From: Neolewinella agarilytica
GTDB taxonomy: Bacteria; Bacteroidota; Bacteroidia; Chitinophagales; Saprospiraceae
Assembly: GCF_900110645.1 (NCBI RefSeq)
Contig: NZ_FOFB01000017.1
Coordinates: 85,018-149,017, forward strand
Direction: 5' to 3'
DNA length: 64,000 nt
The notes under the pieces were generated by a model. That model did no database searches and was not told the origin of the DNA. It worked only from the letters and a program-made list of their open reading frames with translations. Shown here in pieces: positions 63,927 to 64,000 of the stretch (positions are counted from its first letter, which is position 1; every line of letters begins with the position of its first letter). The translations under genes were made by a program, and so were the position numbers.

Positions 63927-64000
63927 TTTCTTCGATATAAAGGCTGTCAGTCGTATTTTGTAAGTCGCCAAACTATACAGAATATGACCAAGCAGTGGGC
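63907..64000 (+). mobile_element. Left end of an IS5-like insertion sequence (continues past window)
   Basis: Terminal inverted repeat GAGCGTGTCTAAAA after a TAA target, identical for 14 bp to the left end of the element at 43990. An ATG at 63984 (MTKQW...) could be the transposase start, 77 bp inside the end, as expected. Only this edge is in the window. Confidence 0.65.

Overview
The window is a chromosomal segment of a free-living, probably marine member of the Bacteroidota, most likely Saprospiria (Lewinella/Neolewinella type). The evidence is: secreted proteins with the type IX secretion (T9SS) C-terminal sorting domain; many TAnnTTTG promoter elements; Na+-translocating NADH dehydrogenase (nqrABCDEF); a TonB receptor with a carboxypeptidase-regulatory-like N-terminal domain; a Rho factor with a long Arg/Gly/acidic insertion; and moderately GC-rich DNA. 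I saw no rRNA, tRNA or CRISPR. The assignment below phylum level is inference.

Layout. 1-8.3 kb: a cut-off secreted protein, a DUF1206 membrane protein, rpmH (GTG start), a large secreted serine protease, a PBP4-type carboxypeptidase and a putative methyltransferase lipoprotein. 8.4-25.9 kb: an RND/MMPL exporter, pdxA, a HAD phosphatase, a metallo-beta-lactamase-fold hydrolase, rho, serS, a membrane Zn peptidase, frr, an Omp85-type barrel, ligA, rluF, an HD-domain protein and a GT39-type glycosyltransferase. 26-33 kb: the complete nqrABCDEF operon, whose nqrA carries an added N-terminal membrane segment. 33.4-40.9 kb: corA, a coiled-coil protein, accA, a conserved hypothetical, dapA, small membrane proteins, a pseudouridine synthase and a second GT39-type protein. 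41-44 kb: a BlaI/BlaR1-type pair with a triple operator and ten 29-residue repeats in the sensor.

44.2-56.4 kb is the most coherent accessory region. A divergent AraC regulator precedes a tightly packed run: TonB receptor, GH63-type hydrolase, sodium:solute symporter, ROK sugar kinase, glycerate kinase. A convergent trehalose synthase/maltokinase fusion follows. Sugar kinase plus glycerate kinase downstream of a GH63 hydrolase is what catabolism of glucosylglycerate or mannosylglycerate would need: outer-membrane uptake, inner-membrane uptake, hydrolysis to hexose plus glycerate, and phosphorylation of both halves. 56.6-64 kb holds ribA, a DUF192 protein, a DUF5117-type metalloprotease, a lipoprotein, a rhomboid protease, thiL, and an AT-rich lipoprotein gene interrupted by an IS element that runs off the window.

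The spaces between genes are unusually structured. Three dispersed families stand out. The first is the 10-mer CGCAGGTGCA, 14 exact copies by eye, intergenic and coding, some as inverted pairs. The second is a two-stem element whose second stem covaries between copies. The third is a set of long gene-boundary palindromes, each built from its own short repeated word. A 60-bp IS-derived miniature element has also inserted exactly at the stop codon of the BlaR1-like gene.
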